Shown here piece by piece: positions 13,793 through 20,260 of a stretch of DNA of 20,328 bases. The position numbers and the translations under genes were made by a program. The notes beneath the pieces were generated by a model. The model did not search any database. It was not told the DNA's origin and saw only the letters and a list, made by a program, of their open reading frames with translations. Source of the stretch: Thermoleophilia bacterium UBA5186 (GTDB taxonomy: Bacteria > Actinomycetota > Thermoleophilia > Gaiellales > Gaiellaceae). Position 1 is the first letter of the stretch. Each line of letters begins with the position of its first letter. The stretch is from assembly GCA_002413095.1 (NCBI GenBank), contig DHWI01000140.1, positions 4,211 through 24,538 on the forward strand, read 5' to 3'.

Positions 13793-14429
13793 CGAGCCAG
13801 TCCGGCTGGAACGCCGAGCGGTAGACCGCAGCCGCCGAGCGCCGGCTGGGGACTTCGAGCTTGTTGAGGATGTTCTGCACGTGCCGCTTGACCGTGAACT
13901 CCGAGATGTGGAGCTCCTCGCCTATCTCGCGGTTGCGCGCACCGCGCGAGACGAGCGCCAGCACCTCGCGCTCGCGGCTTGACAGAACGGCGGCCTTGTC
14001 GCGAACGCGGTCGCGCTCCTCGACGCCGTGGAGCGCGTCGATCAGCAGCGTCACGAGCTCGCGTGAAAGTGCAGCTTCGCCGCGGACGACCCCGCGCAGC
14101 GCACGGACGAGGCCCTGCGGAGAGATCTCCTTGTCGAGGTAGCCGCGCGCCCCCGCGCGGATCGCCTCGAGGACGGTGGCGCGATCGGGCTCGAAGCTCC
14201 AGAGGATCGAGCTGGTCTCTGAGCGCTGGAGCTCGGCGACCGCAGCGATCCCGCCGGCGGGCGGCAGGTCGAGGTCGACGAGAACGATGTCCGGCGAGTA
14301 GCGAGCGACTGCGGCGCGGAGTTCGTCCAGGTTTCGCGCCTCCGACACCTTGAAGTCGCTCTCGCGAAGGAGCAGCTCCCGCACGCCGGACCGCAAGGTC
14401 TCGAGATCGTCCGCCAGCAGAATCCGCAT
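13755..14429 (-). CDS. NarL/FixJ-type response regulator
   Basis: A 224-residue two-domain regulator. Receiver domain 1-115: acidic pair Asp7-Asp8 (ILLADDLETL), phosphorylated Asp52 (IVLVDLDLP), a Ser at the switch position (LWSFEP, Ser78) and Lys100 (GYLDKEIS). LuxR-type helix-turn-helix 148-206: LSSREREVLALVSRGARNREIGEELHISEFTVKRHVQNILNKLEV. It binds DNA as a dimer when phosphorylated by a partner sensor kinase. No kinase gene is near, so it is an orphan in this window. ATG 14429 is preceded by GAAGG (spacing about 8), which favours it over the longer frame from 14456. Confidence 0.93.
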   Translation of the reverse strand: MRILLADDLETLRSGVRELLLRESDFKVSEARNLDELRAAVARYSPDIVLVDLDLPPAGGIAAVAELQRSETSSILWSFEPDRATVLEAIRAGARGYLDKEISPQGLVRALRGVVRGEAALSRELVTLLIDALHGVEERDRVRDKAAVLSSREREVLALVSRGARNREIGEELHISEFTVKRHVQNILNKLEVPSRRSAAAVYRSAFQPDWLATDARTPASLAG

Positions 14430-14504
14430 GGCTCTACCTTCGACGCGTAGAACCATTGGCGACGCCCTCGGAAGGGGGATCCGCCGGCGTTTATTCCCGC
14501 GCCG

Positions 14505-15947
14505 TCAGCAGTGGGGCGCGTGCCTCTTCGTAAGCACCCGCTTGATCGTGGAGCTCTCGGTCTCGAGCGAGACGACTGCCCTGACCGTCCAGGCGGACGC
14601 GTGCAGCCGCGAAGCCGGGTACGAGGTGGTGAAGGGCGGGCTGTTGAAGAAGTGCGGGTTTCCGCCCTGGAGATCGATCCCGTTCAAGTAGAACTGGACG
14701 AAGTCGATGCCTGCCGGGGGCGCGACCAGGGCTGATAGGTCGCCCCGCACGCAGCGAAGGGTGAGCGAAGGATGGCCCAGCACACGCGCCGGCGGTGGAG
14801 GCACGGGGTTCGGCGGGCCGGTCGCGATCGACCCCCAGTCGACACGCTCCACGATCTGGCGAACGACCAGTTTCTCGCCAGACCCGTCAGGATTCATCGT
14901 GAAGAGGTCGAAGAGGTGCCTCTGGTCGATCGTCTTGGACGGAATCTCGCGCGTGTAGGCGATCTTCGTCCCGTCGGGCGACCAGGCGGGCTGAGTGTGC
15001 CTTTCGTTGTTCGGGCACTTGTAGGGACAGAAGCCGTCGTTCTTCGTCAGCTGCGTCGGGGCGGAGCCGTCGGCGTTCATCACCCAGATCTCGGTGCCCT
15101 CGTCGGCGTAGGAACTACCACCCTGGTAGACGATCTTCCGGCCGTCCGGCGACCAGGCCGCAAGCGAAGCGCGTCGCACGTCGTTCGGGCCCCCGTTACC
15201 GGTCAACTGCCGCTGGCCGGATCCGTCGGCATTGATGACGGAGATCTCGGTACCGCACGGGTACTCGTGGCTGATGCTCGTGAACGCGATCCTCGCGCCG
15301 TCGGGCGACCACGCCGGCTGGGTCGCGTCGAGGTTGTCGCCTTCGCCGGTGAGCGTGTTCTTGTTGCAGACGTCCAGCACGATCTGCGTCAGCCGCCTCT
15401 CGCCGGAGCCGTCGGCGTTCATCACGTAGAGCTCGCCGTAGGGTTGGGGCGTGCTACCCGGGGTCTTGCTCAGCACGCGCTCGCGCACGAAGGCGATCTT
15501 GGTGCCGTCAGGGGACCACGTCGGACTGTGATCGTTCTGGGCGGAGCGCGTCAGCCGCGTCTGGTTGGAGCCGTTCGCGTTCATGACGTCGATCTCCGTT
15601 ACAGGTTCAGTGGAGTTCGCTCCGGTCGTCTGCCGTGAACGCGTGAACACGATCTTGGTCCCGTTCGGCGACCACTCGGGTTCCGAGTCCTCCCGCGAGA
15701 TGACGGCGTACTTGTAGTGAGGCGTCAGCGCCTTCTTACCGGAGCCGCCCGCGTTCATCGCCCAGATGCTGCTGGGCGAGCTCGCCACGAACGCGATCTT
15801 GCCGTTCTGGCGGGCGGAGGCACTACCGGCCGGGCCGACGACGGCGACCAGGGTGACGCCGACGGCGGTCACGAAAGCCAATGAGATCGTCGAGACCCGC
15901 ACGCGGTGGCGCGCCACGCGACGCCGAGCGAACGGGGAGATCTTCAG
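14505..15947 (-). CDS. Secreted PD40/TolB-like beta-propeller protein
   Basis: An exported protein of about 480 residues. After a basic N-terminus and signal peptide (RVSTISLAFVTAVGVTLVAVVGPAGSASA) come about six PD40 repeats of the form MNADGSG..xLT...xxWSPDGTKIAF, for example MNANGSNQTRLT/PTWSPDGTKIAF and MNADGSGERRLT/PAWSPDGARIAF, forming a six-bladed propeller like TolB. A proline-rich linker (PPNPVPPPPARV) leads to a ~90-residue C-terminal Ig-like region (LTLRCVRGDLSALVAPPAGIDFVQFYLNG...). Probable role: extracytoplasmic binding or scaffolding; no catalytic residues seen. The start is uncertain: CTG 15947 has a strong GGAAGGA ahead of it; GTG 15917 or 15902 would give a shorter, ordinary signal peptide. 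The ATG at 16148 lies in tRNA sequence and is rejected. Confidence 0.85.
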   Translation of the reverse strand: MKISPFARRRVARHRVRVSTISLAFVTAVGVTLVAVVGPAGSASARQNGKIAFVASSPSSIWAMNAGGSGKKALTPHYKYAVISREDSEPEWSPNGTKIVFTRSRQTTGANSTEPVTEIDVMNANGSNQTRLTRSAQNDHSPTWSPDGTKIAFVRERVLSKTPGSTPQPYGELYVMNADGSGERRLTQIVLDVCNKNTLTGEGDNLDATQPAWSPDGARIAFTSISHEYPCGTEISVINADGSGQRQLTGNGGPNDVRRASLAAWSPDGRKIVYQGGSSYADEGTEIWVMNADGSAPTQLTKNDGFCPYKCPNNERHTQPAWSPDGTKIAYTREIPSKTIDQRHLFDLFTMNPDGSGEKLVVRQIVERVDWGSIATGPPNPVPPPPARVLGHPSLTLRCVRGDLSALVAPPAGIDFVQFYLNGIDLQGGNPHFFNSPPFTTSYPASRLHASAWTVRAVVSLETESSTIKRVLTKRHAPHC

Positions 15948-16062
15948 TTGCGGTCCTTCCGATGGAAGCCGGGCGGCGGCACGCGTCTTCCGAAGAACGC
16001 AGCAACCGAATTGAGAACGATTGGAACATACATGCCGCGGGTGCCCACCTAAAAACCGCGTG

Positions 16063-16086
16063 CTCAGCGACCCGGAAACCGCTGAG
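16063..16086. repeat. Inverted repeat upstream of the tRNA-Arg fragment
   Basis: CTCAGCG (16063-16069) and CGCTGAG (16080-16086) form a 7-base-pair stem with a 10-base loop between the PD40 gene start and the tRNA promoter. A possible terminator or boundary element; no T-run follows. Confidence 0.35.
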
Positions 16087-16094
16087 TGCCGCGC

Positions 16095-16100
16095 TATCGT
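16095..16100 (+). promoter_or_regulatory. -10 element of the tRNA-Arg locus
   Basis: TATCGT ends 8 bases before the first base of the tRNA acceptor stem at 16109, the right distance for a tRNA transcription start. It shows that the tRNA fragment retains its promoter. Confidence 0.4.
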
Positions 16101-16108
16101 CCGCGCAA

Positions 16109-16151
16109 GCCCCCGTAGCTCAGTGGATAGAGCAGCGGTTTTCTCCACCGC
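16109..16151 (+). pseudogene. 5' part of a tRNA-Arg(UCU), no matching 3' half
   Basis: The acceptor strand GCCCCCG, TA, the D arm GCTC-AGTGGATA-GAGC, and an anticodon arm GCGGT-TTTCTCC-ACCGC fold perfectly, with anticodon TCT (16142-16144) reading AGA. Base 37 is C, whereas a purine is normal after this anticodon. After 16151 there is no variable loop, no T arm with TTCRA, and no CGGGGGC to close the acceptor stem anywhere in the next several hundred bases. The likely history is disruption at the anticodon loop by an integrated element or deletion. A functional split or intron-containing tRNA is unlikely because the nearest 3' tRNA half has a non-matching acceptor strand. Confidence 0.75.
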
Positions 16152-16161
16152 CGCGGATTCG

Positions 16162-16181
16162 TGGTCAAGTTCTGGTCAAGT
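16162..16181 (+). repeat. Two phased 9-base direct repeats
   Basis: TGGTCAAGT occurs at 16162-16170 and 16173-16181, 11 bases apart start to start, about one helical turn. It lies directly after the broken tRNA. The arrangement resembles paired arm sites for a tyrosine integrase, which is an inference. Confidence 0.5.
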
Positions 16182-16288
16182 AGCAGCGACGAAACATGGC
16201 TACCGTCGGCGAAGCCGCCCGGCTTAAAACGGCCTGACTGGCGCAGGTGGCCAACCATGGCAAGGGATGGTGATGATCTTCGACCAAA

Positions 16289-16329
<41 letters not shown>

Positions 16330-16571
16330 TCGTTGTCGTTATTACATCAATGTGGCTGCGCAGGGGCATCTTTCATGTCCGCTCGCTTGGCGAGCGGACG
16401 GCTCTTATTCAAACCCCGCGGTGCTTGTCGAGATCATCGTGAGGCAAGCCCGCCGGCACTCTCTGTCTGGTGGCCGGGCATCGGTGCCGGATCGATCGAG
16501 CACTCTCGCCGTGGGATGCAGAATCGGCAGCTGATCGCGCCTGAACGGGACAAGGATTTTCGGACACGCGC
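16330..16571. other. Non-coding spacer after the tRNA-Ala fragment
   Basis: About 240 bases without a gene I can support; short frames here have no family resemblance. Base composition is less GC-rich than the flanks. Its one clear structure is the perfect hairpin at 16377-16399. The right end carries the -10-like element of the DUF4242 gene. Confidence 0.5.
16377..16399. terminator. Strong perfect hairpin (terminator or recombination-site candidate)
   Basis: GTCCGCTCGC and GCGAGCGGAC pair over 10 bases around a TTG loop. On the plus strand GGCTCTTATT follows, only a poor T-run. It lies 47 bases after the tRNA-Ala fragment. Confidence 0.45.
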
Positions 16572-16577
16572 TATCAT
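16572..16577 (+). promoter_or_regulatory. -10-like element giving a leaderless DUF4242 transcript
   Basis: TATCAT ends 6 bases before the GTG start at 16584. There is no purine-rich ribosome binding site in between. This spacing is that of leaderless actinobacterial mRNAs. Confidence 0.45.
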
Positions 16578-16583
16578 CCCGGC

Positions 16584-16868
16584 GTGCCGCGCTACATGAT
16601 CGTGCGAAGCTTCGACGTCGGCGAGGACGAGATGCCCGGTGTGGGCCGGCGCTCGAGAGAACTCGTCGAGCAGGACTTCCGGGAAATCACGTGGGAGCAC
16701 AGCCACGTCGTTGTCGACGACACTGGCAAGGTGAGGACTTTCTGCATCTATGGTGCGCCGAGCGAGCAGGTCGTACGCGAGCATGCAACTCGGCTCGGCC
16801 AACACAAGCTCGACTCGATCGACGAGATCGTCGGCGATGTCACGCCGGCGGACTTCCCGGCCGCCTGA
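16584..16868 (+). CDS. DUF4242 / SCO4226-like small protein
   Basis: A 94-residue cytoplasmic protein: PRYMIVRSFDVGEDEMPGVGRRSRELVEQDFREITWEHSHVVVDDTGKVRTFCIYGAPSEQVVREHATRLGQHKLDSIDEIVGDVTPADF. The W-x-H-S-H / CIYGAPS.E.VREHA...G pattern is that of DUF4242, a ferredoxin-like dimeric fold. Streptomyces SCO4226 from this family binds nickel, but His/Cys conservation here has not been aligned, so metal binding is an inference. The GTG start is fixed by the N-terminal PRYM, which is where family members begin. The 3' end overlaps the cyclase gene on the other strand by 29 bases. Confidence 0.82.
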   Translation: MPRYMIVRSFDVGEDEMPGVGRRSRELVEQDFREITWEHSHVVVDDTGKVRTFCIYGAPSEQVVREHATRLGQHKLDSIDEIVGDVTPADFPAA

Positions 16869-18900
16869 CGTCGGGGAGATGGAACGACGCCGAGCTCGCG
16901 AGCGCGAGACGGCGGCGAAGCTCCCTCCGCTGCTCGGTCTTCGTCTCCGGTACCAGCTCGAGTGCCTCGCGGTAGAGGAGCGCCGCGTGGTCCTTCGCCC
17001 AACCGCGCTCGGCCTGCTCGGCGGCACGGACGAGCTGTTCGACGGCACGCTCGTGCTCGCCGGCGTCGCGCCAATGGTGTGCGAGCGCGCCGATCGCCTC
17101 GCCGGAGACGCCGGTCGTACTCTCGAAGAACTCCGCAACGAGCGCGTGCAAACGCCTGCGGCTCGCACGCGAGAGGAGGTCGTAGGCGACATCGCGGATG
17201 AGGACGTGCGTGAATGCGAACTGCTGCTGCCCCTCGATAATCGAGGTGGGTTCGCGCCGAATCAGGTCGCGGCGCTCGAGCTCCTCGAGCAGGTGCGGCA
17301 GGTCACGCGCTCCCCCGCTCACCGCGCTCAGGGCGCCAAGCCAGAACACCTTGCCGACAACGGCGGCGTCCAGCAGCAGCGCGCGCTCGGCCGGCGGCAG
17401 TGCATCGAGACGGGCTGCGACAATTCCGCGGATGTTCGTCGGCAGCTCCCCGGAGGCGGTCTCCTCGATGCTCGCGGCGAGCTGCTCGATGAATAGAGGG
17501 TTGCCCTCAGCGACGAGGACCACCTGGTCTGCGTGCTCGCTGCCGCCTAGGCGCCTGACGGCCAGCTCCCACGCTTGTCCCTCGTCGAGCGGGCCGAGCG
17601 TCAGCGCCGTGTATCCGTCCAGACCGGCGCCCCAGTCGTCCCGCCGGTCGAGGAGCTCGGGGCGGCACAGCGTGACGAATAGGATCGGTAGGTCCCGCAC
17701 TCGCGCGGCCAGCGCGTGCACGAAGTCGAGCATGTTGGCATCGGCCCAGTGGATATCGTCGAAGGCGAGTAGCGTCGGTTTCTCTCTTGCTGCGGCCTCT
17801 AGGAATCGTCGCGCGGAGTAGAAGAGCGCCTCGCGATCAGCCGCCTCGTTTCCGGCATCGACGCCCATGATCACACCGAGATGACCGGCCACCACTTCGG
17901 GTTCTGAGTCGGTGTCCCGGAGGAGCGCCCCCGTTCGTGTGCGCAGCTTTTCGGCGACGACTGGCGCCGGGTCGCTCTCGAACACCCCGCACAGCTCCAT
18001 CACCTGACTCGCCAGCGCGCCGTACGTTCCGCTCTCGCGATACGGCAGCGACCGGCCGCGTACCACGCGGGCGCCCGACCTCGCAACGCTGCGTTCGAAC
18101 GCCTCCAGGAGTGTCGACTTGCCGACCCCCGCCGGGCCGAAGACCGAGACGAGATGCGGCAGCCGCTGTGAGGATGCGCGCTCCCACAGGGCGCCGAGGA
18201 TCGCGATCTCGGACGTTCGGCCGATCAACTCCGCGCTCGAGACCGACCTCTGGCCGGCGGTCGTAATCGCGCGGACGGCCACCCATGCCTCGACCGGATG
18301 CTCCTTCCCCTTCGCGACGACCGGTGCCGTCGGCTCGTACTCGATGGCATCTCTCGTCATGAGGTACGTCTCCGCCCCCACGACGACACCGTTGACCGGG
18401 GCCGCAGCTTGCAGGCGCGCCGCGGTGTTGACCACGTCGCCGGCAATCATCGACTCCCCGAGCGCGGGCCGCGCGCCCAGCGACACTACCGCCTCGCCGG
18501 TATTGACGGCAATCCGGATCTGAAGGCCACCGCCGGCGAGTTCGCCGGCGATGTCGCGGACGACGAGTGCGGCGCGCACCGCCCGTTCGGCGTCGTCGCC
18601 GTGCGCAAGAGGCGCACCGAAGAGCCCCATCACGGCGTCGCCGATGAACTTCTCGACGACGCCCCCGAAGGACTCGATCTCCCGGCGGGCGCGCTCGTGG
18701 TACGGCCCGAGCACGGCGCGCACCTCCTCGGGGTCGAGGCGCTCGGCCTTCGCGGTGAACCCCACAAGATCCACGAAGATGACGGTGACGACGCGCCGCT
18801 CGTCACGCGGCGCTGAATCCTCAGCGATCGATGCACCGCACGCGAGGCAGAAGCGCGCGACCGGAGGATTCTCCTGGCCGCAGGCGCGGCAGAGCACCAT
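16840..18900 (-). CDS. Zinc-ribbon / class III nucleotide cyclase / AAA regulator, probably C-terminally shortened
   Basis: A 686-residue protein. Residues 4-21 are a CxxC...CxxC zinc ribbon (CRACG, CLACG). Residues ~36-205 are a class III cyclase domain with both metal Asp (FVDLVGFT, Asp44; FIGDAVM, Asp88), Lys84, and the GDVVNTAARLQ block (Asn158, Arg162), so it should be able to make cAMP or cGMP. An AAA/STAND ATPase follows: Walker A GPAGVGKS (255-262) and Walker B LLAFDD (377-382). Relatives usually carry a long TPR-like C-terminus and exceed 1000 residues. Here it stops shortly after ...ALLYREALELVPETKTEQRRELRRR, at the first helical repeats, and the last residues are read antisense to DUF4242. 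ATG 18900 gives MVLCRACGQ, the typical start. Confidence 0.88.
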   Translation of the reverse strand: MVLCRACGQENPPVARFCLACGASIAEDSAPRDERRVVTVIFVDLVGFTAKAERLDPEEVRAVLGPYHERARREIESFGGVVEKFIGDAVMGLFGAPLAHGDDAERAVRAALVVRDIAGELAGGGLQIRIAVNTGEAVVSLGARPALGESMIAGDVVNTAARLQAAAPVNGVVVGAETYLMTRDAIEYEPTAPVVAKGKEHPVEAWVAVRAITTAGQRSVSSAELIGRTSEIAILGALWERASSQRLPHLVSVFGPAGVGKSTLLEAFERSVARSGARVVRGRSLPYRESGTYGALASQVMELCGVFESDPAPVVAEKLRTRTGALLRDTDSEPEVVAGHLGVIMGVDAGNEAADREALFYSARRFLEAAAREKPTLLAFDDIHWADANMLDFVHALAARVRDLPILFVTLCRPELLDRRDDWGAGLDGYTALTLGPLDEGQAWELAVRRLGGSEHADQVVLVAEGNPLFIEQLAASIEETASGELPTNIRGIVAARLDALPPAERALLLDAAVVGKVFWLGALSAVSGGARDLPHLLEELERRDLIRREPTSIIEGQQQFAFTHVLIRDVAYDLLSRASRRRLHALVAEFFESTTGVSGEAIGALAHHWRDAGEHERAVEQLVRAAEQAERGWAKDHAALLYREALELVPETKTEQRRELRRRLALASSASFHLPDVRRPGSPPA

Positions 18901-18968
18901 CTAGGCCCGCCGGCGGCGGGTGCGCGTCCCGGAATCGGACGCCGTGTGAGCCCCGCGCCGAAGCCGAA

Positions 18969-19484
18969 TCACCGACTCCCAGTCCGATCGAACGACACCG
19001 AGAGCCGGGGAGAGGACGCGAGCGTCTGGTAGACGACGCAGTAGCGCTCGGTCAGGCGGAGCAGGGTGTCGAGCTTGTCATCTTCCGCATCGGTCTCGAG
19101 ATCGAAGCGCACCCGTATCGACCGGAAGCCGACCGGCACGCCCCGGTCGACAGCAAGCGTGCCGCGGAAATCCAGGTCTCCCTCGACATGGACGGAGCCC
19201 TTCTCGATCACGATCTCCATTGACGTCGCCACCGCGCTAAGTGTCACCCCGGCGCAGGCGGCAAGCGCTTCAAGGAGCATGTCACCCGAACAGAGCGTCG
19301 ACCCGTCACCGCCGCTTGCCGGATGAAGACCTGCGGCGGCGATCGCGTGCCCGGTCGTGACGGAGCACGTGATGCCCTCGCCGAGCGTCCCCGTGGCGCG
19401 CAGCGTGACGAGCGCGGCCTTCGGCTCCTCGCGGTAGCGATCCTTCAGCGGTTCCTGAACGTTGCGCAGCGCGGCACGATCCAC
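18969..19484 (-). CDS. OsmC-family protein (peroxidase-like)
   Basis: A 171-residue OsmC/Ohr-superfamily protein. The two redox Cys are in TLCSGDMLLEALAACAGVTL (Cys77, at the helix where OsmC has its peroxidatic Cys) and LLRLTERYCVVYQTL (Cys149). Other family traits: HPASGGDGSTLCSGDMLLEALAAC and a beta strand FRSIRVRFDLETDAEDDKLDTLL. These proteins reduce organic hydroperoxides in the cytoplasm, though OsmC-like paralogs often have unknown substrates. The extra N-terminal ~25 residues (DRAALRNVQEPLKDRYREEP) is seen in one OsmC subgroup. GTG 19484 has a strong AGGAGGAG 5 bases upstream, unlike the leaderless genes elsewhere in this window. Confidence 0.9.
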   Translation of the reverse strand: MDRAALRNVQEPLKDRYREEPKAALVTLRATGTLGEGITCSVTTGHAIAAAGLHPASGGDGSTLCSGDMLLEALAACAGVTLSAVATSMEIVIEKGSVHVEGDLDFRGTLAVDRGVPVGFRSIRVRFDLETDAEDDKLDTLLRLTERYCVVYQTLASSPRLSVSFDRTGSR

Positions 19485-19601
19485 AACTCTCCTCCTCGTT
19501 TGCCGGTCGGATCGTAGCCGGAGGTCTTCGCATCAGACGGGAGCCGCGGCGGCCAACGCCCGCGTGCAGTTCAACGAGGTGGGCTCGAGCGGTTGCTTCA
19601 C

Positions 19602-19767
19602 TGCAAGCGAGCGATGTGCCAGGTCGCCTTCTTCGCCGCGGCGGCGTTCTGTGCCCTCGACTACAACGTCGACCGTCTGGCCGAGAATCACGTCATCACA
19701 GCTCGTCGAGGCGATCGAGGCGTCTTCGACAAGCCGGGTGGGAGAAGTGTTCGAGCAGACTCTCTAG
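19602..19767 (+). pseudogene. Possible frameshifted remnant of an L-threonine aldolase gene
   Basis: One frame reads CKRAMCQVAFFAAAAFCALDYNVDRLAENHVIT (19602-19700). It resembles the C-terminal part of low-specificity threonine aldolases (a GGGMRQ..AAA..ALDHNVDRLAEDH pattern). The text then continues in another frame as SQLVEAIEASS, like the ARRLAEAIA.. that follows in the family, up to the TAG at 19765-19767. A one-base shift near 19698 would join them. The N-terminal two thirds are absent. The match is from memory of the family pattern, not from a search. Confidence 0.4.
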
Positions 19768-19774
19768 GGGCGGT

Positions 19775-19907
19775 GGAGGGTTTGAATAAGTTCCCCTCAG
19801 GTCCTCGCCAGAGGACTCAATCTGCCCTGCGCGAGCGCCGCCGACGGTGTGTTGCGAGCAGCTTTTTCAGCTGATCTGGCGGGTTTGAGAACAGTCCGCT
19901 TAGGTCC
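19775..19907 (+). repeat. Imperfect 30-base direct repeat
   Basis: Copies at 19775-19804 and 19878-19907 agree at 22 of 30 positions, including GGGTTTGA and AGGTCC at fixed places. Start-to-start distance is 103 bases. Function unknown; could be duplicated recombination sites. Confidence 0.5.
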
Positions 19908-19928
19908 ATCACCAAAACGCCTGCTAAC

Positions 19929-19950
19929 AAAGAGGGCGCCGCCTCGTTTT
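19929..19950. terminator. Terminator-like hairpin
   Basis: AAAGAGG...CCTCGTTTT forms a GAGG/CCTC stem with GC-rich loop flanked by A and T runs. On the minus strand, the sense of tRNA-Lys, it is followed by CTTTGTT, so it could end the tRNA-Lys transcript. Confidence 0.35.
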
Positions 19951-20008
19951 GTCGTGCGGCGGAGCGGCTCGTTCTACCGCCGATCTACCAATTCTGGGGT
20001 TCCTGGAT

Positions 20009-20025
20009 GTGAAGCTCAACTTCAC
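20009..20025. repeat. Short hairpin
   Basis: GTGAAG (20009-20014) and CTTCAC (20020-20025) pair around CTCAA, directly upstream of a G-run and the tRNA-like fragment. Confidence 0.4.
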
Positions 20026-20056
20026 TTCAAGGGGGGTCGAACGCGGCCTCCTCCGT

Positions 20057-20090
20057 TGTCCGGGCTGGGATCGAACCAGCGACCGTTGAC
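20057..20090 (-). pseudogene. 3' fragment of a tRNA (isotype not assigned)
   Basis: On the minus strand ACGGTC is followed by a perfect T arm, GCTGG-TTCGATC-CCAGC (20080-20064), and a possible acceptor strand CCGGACA. No matching TGTCCGG 5' half or D arm is found upstream on that strand. The anticodon loop region does not fold properly. It looks like an att-type tRNA remnant. Confidence 0.5.
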
Positions 20091-20092
20091 AG

Positions 20093-20118
20093 CACGGGTG
20101 AACCTATGGTTCCCCGTG
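20093..20118. repeat. Long hairpin next to the tRNA-like fragment
   Basis: CACGGG-(T)-GAACC and GGTTC-CCCGTG pair over 11 bases with a single bulged T and a TAT loop. It lies 2 bases from the tRNA-like fragment and 25 bases from tRNA-Lys. Confidence 0.5.
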
Positions 20119-20143
20119 AGGCCCCTCCTTCCCCCGCGGGCAG

Positions 20144-20216
20144 TGGGCCGGGCAGGGATCGAACCTGCGACCTTGGGATTAAAAGTCCCCTGCTCTACCA
20201 ACTGAGCTACCGGCCC
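20144..20216 (-). tRNA. tRNA-Lys(UUU)
   Basis: Complete 73-base tRNA on the minus strand: acceptor GGGCCGG/CCGGCCC, D arm GCTC..GAGC, anticodon loop CTTTTAA with anticodon TTT, T arm GCAGG-TTCGATC-CCTGC, discriminator A. CCA is not encoded. A TACACT element about 8 bases upstream may be its -10. Confidence 0.95.
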
Positions 20217-20245
20217 GCCCGGCCAGTGTAGACGTGGTTCGCGGC

Positions 20246-20251
20246 TATCCT
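20246..20251 (+). promoter_or_regulatory. -10-like element of tRNA-Glu
   Basis: TATCCT, 9 bases before the tRNA-Glu 5' end, in the 44-base gap shared with the divergent tRNA-Lys. Confidence 0.4.
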
Positions 20252-20260
20252 GGGCCGGCC

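Larger units (their letters stand above)
19498..20143. other. Non-coding, decayed stretch between osmC and tRNA-Lys
   Basis: About 650 bases with no intact gene. It holds a possible threonine-aldolase remnant (19602-19767), an imperfect 30-base direct repeat (19775, 19878), a terminator-like hairpin (19929-19950), a second hairpin (20009-20025), and a tRNA-like 3' fragment with its own hairpin (20057-20118). Runs of A and T are more frequent than in the gene regions. Confidence 0.55.

Noticed and set aside
14772..15638. Long plus-strand frame opposite the PD40 gene
   Set aside because: A mirror of the repeated propeller motif; low-complexity Arg/Val/Gly text with no family resemblance.
19849..20205. 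Plus-strand frame containing GSNQRPLT and AGIEPATLGLK
   Set aside because: Likewise the translation of the antisense strand of a tRNA fragment and of tRNA-Lys.
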